A stretch of DNA of 64,000 bases from Tritrichomonas musculus. Taxonomy: Eukaryota > Parabasalia > Tritrichomonadida > Tritrichomonadidae. Of the stretch, positions 18,303-27,337 are shown one piece after another; position 1 is the stretch's first letter, and the number at the start of each line of letters is the position of its first letter. Position numbers and translations under genes: made by a program. The stretch spans positions 1,550,001 to 1,614,000 of the forward strand of contig JAPFFF010000006.1 in NCBI GenBank assembly GCA_039105265.1. Direction: 5' to 3'. The notes under the pieces were generated by a model that was not told the DNA's origin, ran no database searches, and saw nothing but the letters and a program-made list of their open reading frames with translations.

Positions 18303-19220
18303 ATGTTAAAACCCAGCAAATTTGATTACAAAACAATATTTTTTTCAGATACTTCTGACTATGATGATGACTTTGAGTCATTCGAAGAACACAAGATGAT
18401 TATGAAGCCTGTTATGATTGAAAAGCCCTTCGATATTGATTTTGAAATGAATCGAGCGTACAAAAAAAATGAATCAAAAATAATGTCAGAATCAATTCGT
18501 CCAATTGGTCCTGGAATCTATGCTAATTATAATTCTCTAAACATTATTGTTGGAGCACAGGGTAAAGGTAAATCACACATTGTATTAAGAGATATAATTC
18601 AAATATCTCGATTGAAGGAGTCAAATGTACATCAAATTGTGTATATTAGCAAGAATGGAATTATAAATGATTCAACATTTGAAGCTCAACGCGAATTGAT
18701 AAATTTACCTGTGAAAGTTGTTTCCGACACAAATGCTGAAGCTTATTTAAAAGAATTGGATTTATGGAAAGAATTGTACGATAAATATACCTCTGTGGGA
18801 CGAATCACAATTAATAACGAAAAGCTTGAAAAAATGTTTCAATTCCTTAATATCAATAAACTTGGTAAACCAAATGTGCCATTAAATACAATAATTCTGT
18901 GTGAAGACTTCATTAAATCGAAATTGTTAAAATCTGCTTACTTCACAAATTACATAACTCAATTACGACACAAACATTCAATCGTTTATGTTAACGTTCA
19001 ATTCTTCAAAGCAATTCCAACAGATTATAAGAACAATTGTACTTCATTCTTTATTTTCAATGGATTCTCAAGGCAAAAATTGAATTACATATATCAACAA
19101 GTTGTTATGCCAGTTGAATTTGAAGATTTGTGGAGACAATATAATCGAATGAAGAATCATGATTTTGTTTTGGTGAATACACGAGAAGGAAGTATTGAAT
19201 TTATAAGATTCAACCAGTAA
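18303..19220 (+). CDS. Second packaging-type ATPase (module B)
   Basis: A 305-residue protein with an acidic N-terminus (SDYDDDFESFEEHK), Walker A GAQGKGKS near residue 85 preceded by NSLNIIV, and Walker B NTIILCEDF near residue 200. The later TQLRHKHSIVYVNVQFF matches the sensor strand of FtsK/HerA packaging ATPases. It is only distantly similar to the ATPase at 14631 (different motif contexts, different N-terminus). It is the only plus-strand gene of module B and converges with the gene at 19375. Part of a fossil element. Confidence 0.75.
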   Translation: MLKPSKFDYKTIFFSDTSDYDDDFESFEEHKMIMKPVMIEKPFDIDFEMNRAYKKNESKIMSESIRPIGPGIYANYNSLNIIVGAQGKGKSHIVLRDIIQISRLKESNVHQIVYISKNGIINDSTFEAQRELINLPVKVVSDTNAEAYLKELDLWKELYDKYTSVGRITINNEKLEKMFQFLNINKLGKPNVPLNTIILCEDFIKSKLLKSAYFTNYITQLRHKHSIVYVNVQFFKAIPTDYKNNCTSFFIFNGFSRQKLNYIYQQVVMPVEFEDLWRQYNRMKNHDFVLVNTREGSIEFIRFNQ

Positions 19221-19271
19221 GCACAAAAAAAATATTTTGGCTATGCTAAATCCGCTAGGAACCATACACAA

Positions 19272-19289
19272 TTAACAGTTAACTGTTAA
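19272..19289. repeat. Perfect 18-bp palindrome
   Basis: TTAACAGTTAACTGTTAA is its own reverse complement and lies 52 bp after the stop of the ATPase gene, between two converging genes. It could be a protein-binding site or a bidirectional 3'-end signal; neither is shown. Confidence 0.85.
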
Positions 19290-19346
19290 ATAGACAAAAA
19301 AAATATTCAATTTATTCGTCGAATCTACGATTCTAAGATTTGTTTC

Positions 19347-19373
19347 GGCCAAAGGCCTCAAACGCAAAGCGTT
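19347..19373. terminator. Twin mini-hairpins between converging genes
   Basis: GGCC-AAA-GGCC (19347-19357) and AACGC-AAA-GCGTT (19361-19373) lie back to back. The second ends one base before the stop codon of the minus-strand gene at 19375. Both have three-base loops. They are candidates for 3'-end formation, by analogy with the hairpin signals of mimiviruses, but this is inference. Confidence 0.5.
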
Positions 19374-19374
19374 T

Positions 19375-19839
19375 TTACAAATCATCAAGAACAATATCTT
19401 GATGGTTTCCTTTAAATATTTGTGGTTCAGGTATTTCATATTTCTCACGAAGTTTCAAAATCATTTCTTGATTTGATTTGTTAATTCGTTCAATTGAATA
19501 ATTGTAAAATGAATGTTCTTTAAATGTTTGAACATCTGTATTACCATTAACAAATGTTTCAAAAGAATTTATGTTAATCCTTCGTCGGAGATTTGATGTT
19601 AGAATTACATGTTCAAGATTCATATCTTTCAATTGATTTGGATAAATTCGTGTGATTTTTTTGTCAACGTTTGTTAATGAAATGTATAACACACGAACAA
19701 GGTAAGTACCTTTTCCGATATTAATTGGAAATCGTTCACAAAGTAATGTAAAATCACATTTTTGATATTCATCTGGATTTGGAAGTAATGAGATTAATGA
19801 ATTGATGTATTCATATACTCGAAGGTTGGTTGTTGTCAT
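19375..19839 (-). CDS. Unknown 154-residue protein of module B
   Basis: Function not recognised. I place the start at MTTTNLRVYEY (19839) because it shares a leader with the neighbouring gene at 20314 (a T run, CTACTAT, then an ATG followed by ACAACAA); the longer frame would run across the hairpin cluster. The protein has mixed character, with no membrane segment and no cysteine motif. A middle segment (GTYLVRVLYISLTNVDKKIT) looks like beta strands. Two mini-hairpins follow its stop codon. Part of a fossil element. Confidence 0.6.
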   Translation of the reverse strand: MTTTNLRVYEYINSLISLLPNPDEYQKCDFTLLCERFPINIGKGTYLVRVLYISLTNVDKKITRIYPNQLKDMNLEHVILTSNLRRRININSFETFVNGNTDVQTFKEHSFYNYSIERINKSNQEMILKLREKYEIPEPQIFKGNHQDIVLDDL

Positions 19840-19886
19840 TTGATAGTAGAAAAAAAATTGAAAATAAATTTTAAAAATTGAAATTC

Positions 19887-19937
19887 GGCTCGAAGAGCCT
19901 CGGGCAACGAAGTTGATCTCAGCCAAACGAAGTTTGG
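19887..19937. terminator. Cluster of three CGAAG-loop mini-hairpins
   Basis: GGCTC-GAA-GAGCC (19887-19899), CAAC-GAA-GTTG (19905-19915) and CCAAAC-GAA-GTTTGG (19923-19937) stand in a row between the stop of the gene at 19970 and the start of the gene at 19839. Each has a perfect stem, a GAA loop and a closing C-G pair. The CGAAG context is known to make unusually stable DNA mini-hairpins. A 3'-end signal is the simplest reading. Confidence 0.6.
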
Positions 19938-19969
19938 TTTGTGAAGAAATGACAAAAAAATAAATTTGA

Positions 19970-20314
19970 TTAATTATGTAAATTGTTATCATTAATAGGA
20001 AATTTGATTTTAATTTCATCTTGCTCTGCGAAATAATTTTCATTTAAATTAGGTAATAGAACATCATCATCATCATCAAGCATATTTCGGTTAGTGTATA
20101 CACCATTAACATCATCCCAATAACGATTATCATAAAATTCATTATCATCATCATCATTAATATATTGATTCCAATCTTCAGTCGCTGACAAGTCAGCTCC
20201 ATCTGACGCCTCATCATCAGAATATAAATAATGAGAATTAGCTAGTATATTTAAAATTTCTTCAGTAGTAAGTTCAATATTATTGTTTGCAACTTGGTTA
20301 TTATTTGTTGTCAT
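19970..20314 (-). CDS. Small acidic protein of module B
   Basis: Function not recognised. A 114-residue, strongly acidic protein (runs DDDD and DDDDD, many Asn) beginning MTTNNNQVANNN. It has the same leader as the gene at 19839, with a T run and CTACTATAAA before the ATG, suggesting coordinate expression. It probably lacks a stable fold; acidic proteins of this kind in viruses are sometimes DNA mimics or chaperones, which is speculation here. The T-rich TTATTTTTTTGTCA follows its stop. Part of a fossil element. Confidence 0.55.
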   Translation of the reverse strand: MTTNNNQVANNNIELTTEEILNILANSHYLYSDDEASDGADLSATEDWNQYINDDDDNEFYDNRYWDDVNGVYTNRNMLDDDDDVLLPNLNENYFAEQDEIKIKFPINDNNLHN

Positions 20315-20395
20315 TTTATAGTAGAAAAAAAATTAAAAAAAAATTAAATTTGAAAAATTAATTTTTGAATTTGACAAAAAAATAATTTAAGTAAT

Positions 20396-21142
20396 TTATT
20401 CTTGAAATTCAACAAAGTATAATGTAATTAAATCATATAATTGTTCTAACAAATCAATTTGTGCATAAATGACACAATTATCAATTAACATTTCATTTTC
20501 ATTGAAGTTCTCACGAATTAGATTTTTTATATCACGATTGCATGTCATTGAAACTGGTAAATGGTCTCGGTAAAACCAATTTTCATCTGGATTATCAAAG
20601 TGATTTCGCATTTTTGAAAATGAATCGATGTGTCTTCGAACAAGATGTAATTTACAACGAGTTATTGAATCTGGAATTGATTCTCGCCAAATGAAGAAAA
20701 CATAATCGAATTGTCTTCCTTCAGGAACAGCACGTAATGTTAAGTTTTCAATTTGTTCTTTCAATTGATTACGTTGTTGATTAAAATAGTTATCAAGAAG
20801 TTTCATAATGTCAAATGAATATGATGGGGAACACCAAATTGCAACATGATTGACAAGTAAACGGTGAATATAAATTCCTTTTAATTCGTTAGGTAAATTT
20901 GGTCTGTTTTCATATAATTTCTGGTCCGGAGGAATTCCGCCGGACCCATTTATGTATTCAAGAAGTTCTTTCGAACTTTGATTTTGAAACCAGTGACGTG
21001 CTGGTTTATTAGATTGACATGAATTAATTATAGATTGCATTTGAAACATATCGTCAGAAATTGAATGAATAATTCGAAGTTGTTCATTATATTGTAAATA
21101 TACGTATTCATCATTAATTGGTGTAACGATTGTTGAGTTCAT
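20396..21142 (-). CDS. KilA-N domain protein with a palindromic insert
   Basis: A 248-residue protein. GIYIHRLLVNHVAIWCSP and the following SYSFDIMKLLDNYFN match the core of KilA-N, a DNA-binding domain of large DNA viruses, phages and Polintons. I chose MNSTIVTPIN (21142) as start because the upstream frame runs into a non-coding repeat. Between KELLEYI and ELKGIYI lies a Gly/Pro-rich stretch (NGSGGIPPDQKLYENRP) encoded by a GC-rich palindrome that also occurs upstream of the gene. The C-terminal half (FDYVFFIWRESIPDS) could be a T5orf172- or DUF3627-like module. Probably a regulator; part of a fossil element. Confidence 0.7.
   Translation of the reverse strand: MNSTIVTPINDEYVYLQYNEQLRIIHSISDDMFQMQSIINSCQSNKPARHWFQNQSSKELLEYINGSGGIPPDQKLYENRPNLPNELKGIYIHRLLVNHVAIWCSPSYSFDIMKLLDNYFNQQRNQLKEQIENLTLRAVPEGRQFDYVFFIWRESIPDSITRCKLHLVRRHIDSFSKMRNHFDNPDENWFYRDHLPVSMTCNRDIKNLIRENFNENEMLIDNCVIYAQIDLLEQLYDLITLYFVEFQE
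20907..20951. repeat. Palindromic repeat inside the KilA-N gene
   Basis: About 45 bp beginning TTTTCATATAATTT, with the stem GGTCCGG/CCGGACC around AGGAATTCCG. A close relative (roughly 80% identical by eye) lies at 21204-21248, upstream of the start codon. In the gene it is read in frame and adds about 17-20 residues to a loop of the KilA-N domain. Confidence 0.75.
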
Positions 21143-21203
21143 TTTTGAAGTAAATAAAAAATTAATAAAAAAATTAAATTTGAAAATTAATTTTGGAAAA
21201 TCG

Positions 21204-21248
21204 TTTTTCATATAATTTTTCGACCGTAGGAATTCCGCCGGTCACATT
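21204..21248. repeat. Second copy of the palindromic repeat, upstream of KilA-N
   Basis: TTTTCATATAATTTTTCGAC, then CGTAGGAATTCCGCCGGTC. The stem is shorter (GACCG/CGGTC) than in the in-gene copy. It lies between the KilA-N start and the polymerase gene. The same orientation and shared flanks show a true duplicated unit. Confidence 0.75.
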
Positions 21249-21489
21249 TTTATTGAATAATATAATCGTTTGCTGTAATTCCTTTAATGAATGGAGCACA
21301 TGAATTATTTTCTAAAACAATCATTTTTGTGTGTAATCCAGTTAATGCATTTTTTTGAACAGTCAATTTTGACATTTGATTTCCATTCATTTGAAGATTA
21401 ATATTCTTACCTTGTTTAACAGAATTGTTTTCAATAATATCTTTATAATCAGATGATTTGATTACATTCTTCTTAAGCGATACTCCTTT

Positions 21490-24400
21490 TTATTTTAGAG
21501 ATTTGGTTTGACCATCATTATTCCAAATGGTATAACATTTAGGTGCAAGAGCAATCATGTTTTCACCTGTTTTTTCAATAGCACAACCAAGAACCTTTTT
21601 TTCATCTTCGATTGTATTAATTGAAGGGTTTGGCATGAATTCGTATACATGTTTGTCATAGAATTCTTTGTTTTTGATAACATGATTGAATAATTGAGTT
21701 GGAGGTTCATTTGGATTACCTGAAACAGCATAGTACATTGAATCAGTATCTCCTTCAATATAATGAATTTTATCCATGTCCAAGCATTTGTTCATGAAAT
21801 TGTAATAGAATGTTAAATACCAGAATTTGGCATTATCAAGTGTCCAAAGTGATTCTTGTAAACAAGTTGTGCAATGATATGATTTAGGAGAATGTTGAAT
21901 CATAAATGTGTTATCATTTAGTTGAGCACCACCCATATAAGTTTGTGATATAATTGATTGATAAGTCTTATTTGCATCACAAATTTTGATTTTAGAGAAC
22001 TTCTCAGTATTCATTCCATCATATCCATAAGAACCATTCATTGAGATTTTATAGAACTTCTCATTCGCAAGTCCCTTGCTCAAGTCGCTTTCAGCGCCAT
22101 TCCCCTTTGATTTACCAGATATGATATCCTGACGTTTTTTCATAAATTCATTAACAAATTGATTGAATCCAGTGTGACATTCATATTGTGAAACAGATTT
22201 GACATCATCGATTACCAATCCATGGTCGAGAAGGAACCAGAGGTAATAATTTGAGAAAACCATGTATTCCCCATTTGTGTCAAGCAACATTGTTAATTTA
22301 CGTTCTTCCTTATCGATTGAATTTAAATTGTTTGATTTCATGTAATTATACATGTATGAACCAATTGTTTCTTCATTATTTGTGATATTAATGTTTCGAA
22401 ATACTGGTGGGAAATTAATGAAATAATTGATTTTTGATTTGGGACAAGATAGTTTCACAACAGCATAAAAAACATAATTTGGTTTATTTGAAAAACGTGA
22501 TTTTGAAGTTATGATTTTCATACAACGTTCTCGAGATTGTTTATCCTTTGCTTCAATCCTTCGAATGAAAGCACCTGGCATGAACATAATTCCACCATGG
22601 TATTTAATAAATGGATGTGGATTTGAACTGAATGATGAAGGATAAAGTGAATTGAAATCAATTCCAAGAATATGTGTTTGAACGTTTTGAGTTTCAACTC
22701 CGTTTTCAACTCTTCGAGTATCATAAGAGATTACCTTGTTATTAATTCCGTCGTAACGGAATTTGTTGATATGAGTTTCACCTTTGATGTTAACACGATG
22801 CATTACATTTGATAATCCACCATCAATTGCATTTCGAATTGTATAATATTCATCTTCATTATTTATCAAAGTTGGAAGATGATGTAGTTTACAATATTTT
22901 TTTAATTGAATTCTTAATGCAGTTATTTTTGGGTCATCTCGTTTTCGAAGTTTATTACATTCAGCGCAAGCCAACAAACAATTTGAAAATTCGTGTCCAA
23001 TATCATTGTTAATTCTATCAAGAGTTGGTTTGTTTTGATATGTGAAATGTTCTTTACAAAGATGACATTTACCCTTAATTGGGTCATTGTAAAGTTCAAG
23101 AAATGCTTTGTAATCATTGGACGAAACACATTTTGATAAGTCTCTTTTAACAGGATGTGAGAGATTGTAACGTTCATCTTGTTTGTAATAATTTTCACAT
23201 TTGAATTGCCACCATTTAGGATTTGGAATGAATTCGTTGTATTTGTGTATAGGATTATAATTTTCATGAGGATTGAAATCCTTGTATGCCAGAGCATATT
23301 TTATACAAGATGCATTCTTAGATAATGATAGATTGGATATCAAATCAACTTTGTATTGAGCATTGAGTTGAATTAAATTGTCAATTGGTTTAATCATCAT
23401 TTCAACATCATTGTCATTATAAGCAAGCAAGTAATCCCATCGTGTTTTATAGTTTTTAGCATCTTCGAGATATATTTGATAATCAGATTTTGAGAGTAGA
23501 TTTTTTTGGTTGAGATAGCTGTCAAAGTCGTTGTATGAAAATGGTTCGGATTTAGATAATACTTCATTATAGTTTGATGAATTGACAGCCTCATATGGGA
23601 AAACACCTTTCACAGAATTAGTTTCACCACCAAAATCGATACCGAATTGTTTTAATGTACCTCCAGCAACAAATGATTGAGCATCAATGAATCGTAATTT
23701 TGTTGGAAGATGGTCTGAAACAAGAATGAATTGTTTTAATGAAGATATTGTTCCAATTAATGAATTTGATTCAACATGCCAATGAGAGTGATTAAGATAT
23801 TTCTTGAACAAATTAGAATCAAATCTTGATGAATTAAATCCGAAAACGGTTATGGTATAAATATTTGTATCAATATCATAAATTTTATCAGCAGGGAGAA
23901 ATGATTTGTCATAAACGATTTTATCATTCAGTACTTCCATCGATTGTTCGAACAACCATGAAATCCATTCTGGAATAAACTCTTCAGAATCCTTTAATGA
24001 AAAGTGTTTTGTAATTAATCCTGAAGATAATTTAACACATGAAGCAACAGAAAGAGGTATTAAACGTGAATTGATTACAGTTGAATCAGAAATCGATTTG
24101 TTAACTGATTGTTCCATCGTTTCAAAATCGTATGTCATATAATAAATGTTAGGTTTCCATTCTAAATCGTATGCCAAACAATATTCATAAACTGGATTGT
24201 TTAAGATATGTGGACAGAATGGAAGTGGTTCCTTGTTTGGAATAAAGTTCTTCTTGAAAACTCCATCACAATGTTTGACATGAGATTCAAATCGATGTAG
24301 GTTTTCAGTTCCTCGATGAGTGTATGAATGACATTTTGGACAAATATGTATTTGAGTTAGTTTTTCAGGATTCTTAATATACATAATATGAATAATTTGG

Positions 24401-26157
24401 TCTTTCGAGAAAAGTAATGCAGAATGAGTTGGATAAGATTTATCGAAAAACCATTGTTCAGATAAGTCATAATATGAAGAATTATCGTTTTTAGTGAACT
24501 CATAAATATTAATGTTGAGATGATATTTCTTAGACAATTCTTCCATTTGTTCCATTGTTACTCCTTTGAATTCTTTGAGAATCTTTAATCCTTGTTTTGG
24601 AATTTTGGTGTTATATTCAATGTTATGTTCTTTGAGAAGGATTTTTTTAGCAACCTTAGTTCTATCTTGTACTCGATATTTTTGAGTGTCTGCAAGTTTA
24701 TGTATTTCAACATTATTTACAATTATGATATCACTCAAACAGATTGCAAGAAATCGATAGAAACATAATTTATCATCTTCATTGTCAGATATAATAAAAT
24801 CATTTTTGATGAATTCTTCTGGTAAATCTTTGATATGTCCAGTAACCTTTCGCATTCGTGAGACAGTAAATGAAACTGAACCAACGATTGTTAATTTAGT
24901 TGATGAAGATGTTGTTTCATATGAATGGAGATTTGATTCAATATACATTTTAACATAATCAAGGTCCTGAATTGAATTTACAATAATTGGAATTGATTCT
25001 TTAAAGTTTCTCCATTTGATTTCACGAGCCTCATATTCATATTTATTTTCATCAGAATCTTCAAAATTAGGTATTGGAGATTCAAATACACCAGATATTT
25101 GAAAATGAATTTTGAATGGTTTGAGTTCAGTATCAAAAACTTGTTGTAATGATTCGAAGATTTGATTTAATGATGAGATTTGATTGAAATAATAAATAAC
25201 AATTGGGGAACCATCGAATTGTTTCTGAGCAATATTTGTTTCGGGATAGTTGTTATAATGTTTCCAAGCATTAACAGCCTTATCAAAATCTTGTGGTTTA
25301 TTAATCATAAGATAATCATTGTGTTTTGATTTAAATTTGTTATTGAATTTATCAAGATATTCATATAATTCTTCGTTTTCAGGAATATAATATTCAAGTA
25401 AATGGGATTTATCGTGAATTTCTTTTTGTTCAATTTTCTTGAGATTCTCTTGTTTATTATATTGTTTGATTAATTGAATTGCATTGTCAACTGCTTCATA
25501 AGCACGTTTAATTGCATTTTCAAGTTTTTCTTTTTTCAATTGATTATCAAATTTGTTCTGAGAATTAATTCTTACAAGTTCATCTAAAGAATTGATTTGT
25601 TTGTATTCGTTTTTATCAAATTTGTTGAAGAAATTATTATCATCACGAACTTGTTTATCATGAAATTCTTGATTGATTTGTTGTTGTTGTTCATTGAAAT
25701 ATTGATAATCAGATTCATTTGGTTGTTCATCTTCATAAAATGATTCACGATTTAATATATCTTGATAATTGTGTTCATAAGATTTATTTAATTCATGCTG
25801 TTTATTATAATATTGATTATATGTTTCATTCAATTCATCATCATTAATCGATTCATTATTAATATAATCTAGATAATTTTGTTCATATTGACGACGATTT
25901 TGTTCATGAGTTATGAAATTATCAAGTTTTATCAGAAAATCATCACTATTATTAAAATCAAGCCCAATTATTTGTTGGGCATTATGTTGATTAAGATATG
26001 TATATAATGTTCTGATATTTCGTAATTTTGCACCTCCTCGATATCGACGAGTATCTGCAATTTCAAGATTTTCATTAAGTCCTTGATTAATATTATTAAT
26101 AGATTCAATAATATCGTCATTAGTAAAATCAATAAATGAATTTTGGTTGAAAGCCAT
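21490..26157 (-). CDS. Protein-primed family B DNA polymerase of the Polinton
   Basis: A 1555-residue open frame. The N-terminal third is Gln/Asn-rich and coiled. A region near residues 445-600 starts CFYRFLAICLSD, resembling the OTU-like domain of some transposon polymerases, and is followed by a finger (CPKCHSY to HVKHC). The exonuclease motif is YDFETME; polymerase motif A is DFNSLYPSS, motif B KISMNGSYGYDG, motif C EGDTDSMYY. Between exonuclease and motif A lies an HNH-like block (CHLCKEHF, LDRIN, LLACAECN). The size and motif set fit Polinton PolB, which replicates linear DNA from a protein primer. It is divergent from, and on the opposite strand to, the host kinase region boundary. Part of a fossil element. 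Confidence 0.85.
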   Translation of the reverse strand: MAFNQNSFIDFTNDDIIESINNINQGLNENLEIADTRRYRGGAKLRNIRTLYTYLNQHNAQQIIGLDFNNSDDFLIKLDNFITHEQNRRQYEQNYLDYINNESINDDELNETYNQYYNKQHELNKSYEHNYQDILNRESFYEDEQPNESDYQYFNEQQQQINQEFHDKQVRDDNNFFNKFDKNEYKQINSLDELVRINSQNKFDNQLKKEKLENAIKRAYEAVDNAIQLIKQYNKQENLKKIEQKEIHDKSHLLEYYIPENEELYEYLDKFNNKFKSKHNDYLMINKPQDFDKAVNAWKHYNNYPETNIAQKQFDGSPIVIYYFNQISSLNQIFESLQQVFDTELKPFKIHFQISGVFESPIPNFEDSDENKYEYEAREIKWRNFKESIPIIVNSIQDLDYVKMYIESNLHSYETTSSSTKLTIVGSVSFTVSRMRKVTGHIKDLPEEFIKNDFIISDNEDDKLCFYRFLAICLSDIIIVNNVEIHKLADTQKYRVQDRTKVAKKILLKEHNIEYNTKIPKQGLKILKEFKGVTMEQMEELSKKYHLNINIYEFTKNDNSSYYDLSEQWFFDKSYPTHSALLFSKDQIIHIMYIKNPEKLTQIHICPKCHSYTHRGTENLHRFESHVKHCDGVFKKNFIPNKEPLPFCPHILNNPVYEYCLAYDLEWKPNIYYMTYDFETMEQSVNKSISDSTVINSRLIPLSVASCVKLSSGLITKHFSLKDSEEFIPEWISWLFEQSMEVLNDKIVYDKSFLPADKIYDIDTNIYTITVFGFNSSRFDSNLFKKYLNHSHWHVESNSLIGTISSLKQFILVSDHLPTKLRFIDAQSFVAGGTLKQFGIDFGGETNSVKGVFPYEAVNSSNYNEVLSKSEPFSYNDFDSYLNQKNLLSKSDYQIYLEDAKNYKTRWDYLLAYNDNDVEMMIKPIDNLIQLNAQYKVDLISNLSLSKNASCIKYALAYKDFNPHENYNPIHKYNEFIPNPKWWQFKCENYYKQDERYNLSHPVKRDLSKCVSSNDYKAFLELYNDPIKGKCHLCKEHFTYQNKPTLDRINNDIGHEFSNCLLACAECNKLRKRDDPKITALRIQLKKYCKLHHLPTLINNEDEYYTIRNAIDGGLSNVMHRVNIKGETHINKFRYDGINNKVISYDTRRVENGVETQNVQTHILGIDFNSLYPSSFSSNPHPFIKYHGGIMFMPGAFIRRIEAKDKQSRERCMKIITSKSRFSNKPNYVFYAVVKLSCPKSKINYFINFPPVFRNINITNNEETIGSYMYNYMKSNNLNSIDKEERKLTMLLDTNGEYMVFSNYYLWFLLDHGLVIDDVKSVSQYECHTGFNQFVNEFMKKRQDIISGKSKGNGAESDLSKGLANEKFYKISMNGSYGYDGMNTEKFSKIKICDANKTYQSIISQTYMGGAQLNDNTFMIQHSPKSYHCTTCLQESLWTLDNAKFWYLTFYYNFMNKCLDMDKIHYIEGDTDSMYYAVSGNPNEPPTQLFNHVIKNKEFYDKHVYEFMPNPSINTIEDEKKVLGCAIEKTGENMIALAPKCYTIWNNDGQTKSLK

Positions 26158-26246
26158 TTATCAAAAATAAAAATGTGGAAAAAAATTAGTTCAAAAATTA
26201 ATTTTATAACTTGTTCTCAGGTTCATTCTGGAGCCCTTATTTAAAA

Positions 26247-26278
26247 TCAAGCTTCGCTTGACTGTGGCGTAAAGCGCC
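26247..26278. repeat. Mini-hairpins upstream of the polymerase gene
   Basis: TCAAGC-TTC-GCTTGA (26247-26261) reads GCGAAGC on the minus strand, the textbook ultra-stable DNA mini-hairpin. GGCG-TAAAG-CGCC (26266-26278) follows 4 bp later. They match the hairpins seen between the other genes of module B. Confidence 0.65.
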
Positions 26279-27337
26279 GAAATTAAATCCCAAATTAACT
26301 TTGAAATAAATTTTAAAATGAGTGTTTAGCGCTTTATGACAGGCCTTGTTCTACAACAGATTATGGAGGCTAATTAAAATTTAAACCCTGTGGATAATTT
26401 TTTCGTTAATTTTTAAAATGAGGTTTTGAGCTTGGTTCCTGGTATTGGGAGACCTAGAAAAATTATTCGACCACCAATACGAACATACATATACTACTAT
26501 GCTCTCTTGCAGGTATTTTAATTATTTTTTTTCGACTGTTTTAAACTCTATTATATTGTTGTAAGTTGCTTATGTTCTTCTTTGTTAGGAATCTTAAATG
26601 ACACATAGGAGAATCCATTAATCAGACATCCTCTACTCTTGTTTGGTCTTCCTTTTGTCGGAAGAAGCTGGTGGTCGTAGCCTCATTGGCGGGAATATTA
26701 TAAATAAAGAATGACAAAAAAATCGCGCAATTATACAGAAATAAATTTTAAATGATGAATAACTTATTAGTCAATACTTTCTTTATTTAAAGAAAGTATT
26801 TTGTTTGTTAACTTGCTCATCGAATAAGAGAAATTTGAGAAATTATGGCCAAAGTTCACAACACATGACATATACTCACGTTTGCAATTTATTTTTAATG
26901 GAAATTTAAACATTTACATATACATTTTTGATATTATTAAATATAATACATATAAATTAATAAACAAACGAAATAATAATCATATATTATGATTTTTATT
27001 AAGATATATGCATTTAATAATATCATTTAAATATTATTCAAATTTCAAACTTTTTGAAATAGTTAAGCAATCTTTATAAATTGAAATATCTTCAAAATAA
27101 CTATTATATATATTGTATTTAAGTAACAATATTATGTAGTGATATGGTGCTATTTTGTTTAAAAAATTATATTGGCCTCACTGAATAATTCGTGGCGGAT
27201 AAATTTTATTCAAAAAAATGTGAAAACAAAAAATAAAGAAGAAAGATACATAATTCATGCAAAATTTTTTAATTATGGATAGTGAATTATAAGTAATTAA
27301 TAATAATAACAACAACAACATCAATAGGTAAATAATC
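26279..27337. other. Right flank of Polinton module B and host spacer
   Basis: No gene. Up to about 26700 the sequence is less AT-rich and holds another small stem, CTTCC/GGAAG near 26648-26664; this is probably the terminal non-coding part of module B, but no inverted repeat matches it elsewhere in the window. From 26740 on it is ordinary AT-rich spacer with an AAC triplet run near 27308. Confidence 0.5.

Larger units (their letters stand above)
18180..26700. mobile_element. Polinton/Maverick fossil, module B (polymerase-ATPase block)
   Basis: A second virus-derived block with a packaging-type ATPase (18303-19220), two small genes (19375-19839, 19970-20314), a KilA-N protein (20396-21142) and a family B DNA polymerase (21490-26157). 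Its genes appear to use more TTG and CGA codons than module A (by eye, not counted), and its intergenic gaps hold GC-rich mini-hairpins absent from module A. No capsid or integrase gene belongs to it in this window. Outer limits are approximate; no terminal inverted repeats were found. It looks nearly whole in coding, with about one break, so fairly young. Confidence 0.7.
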
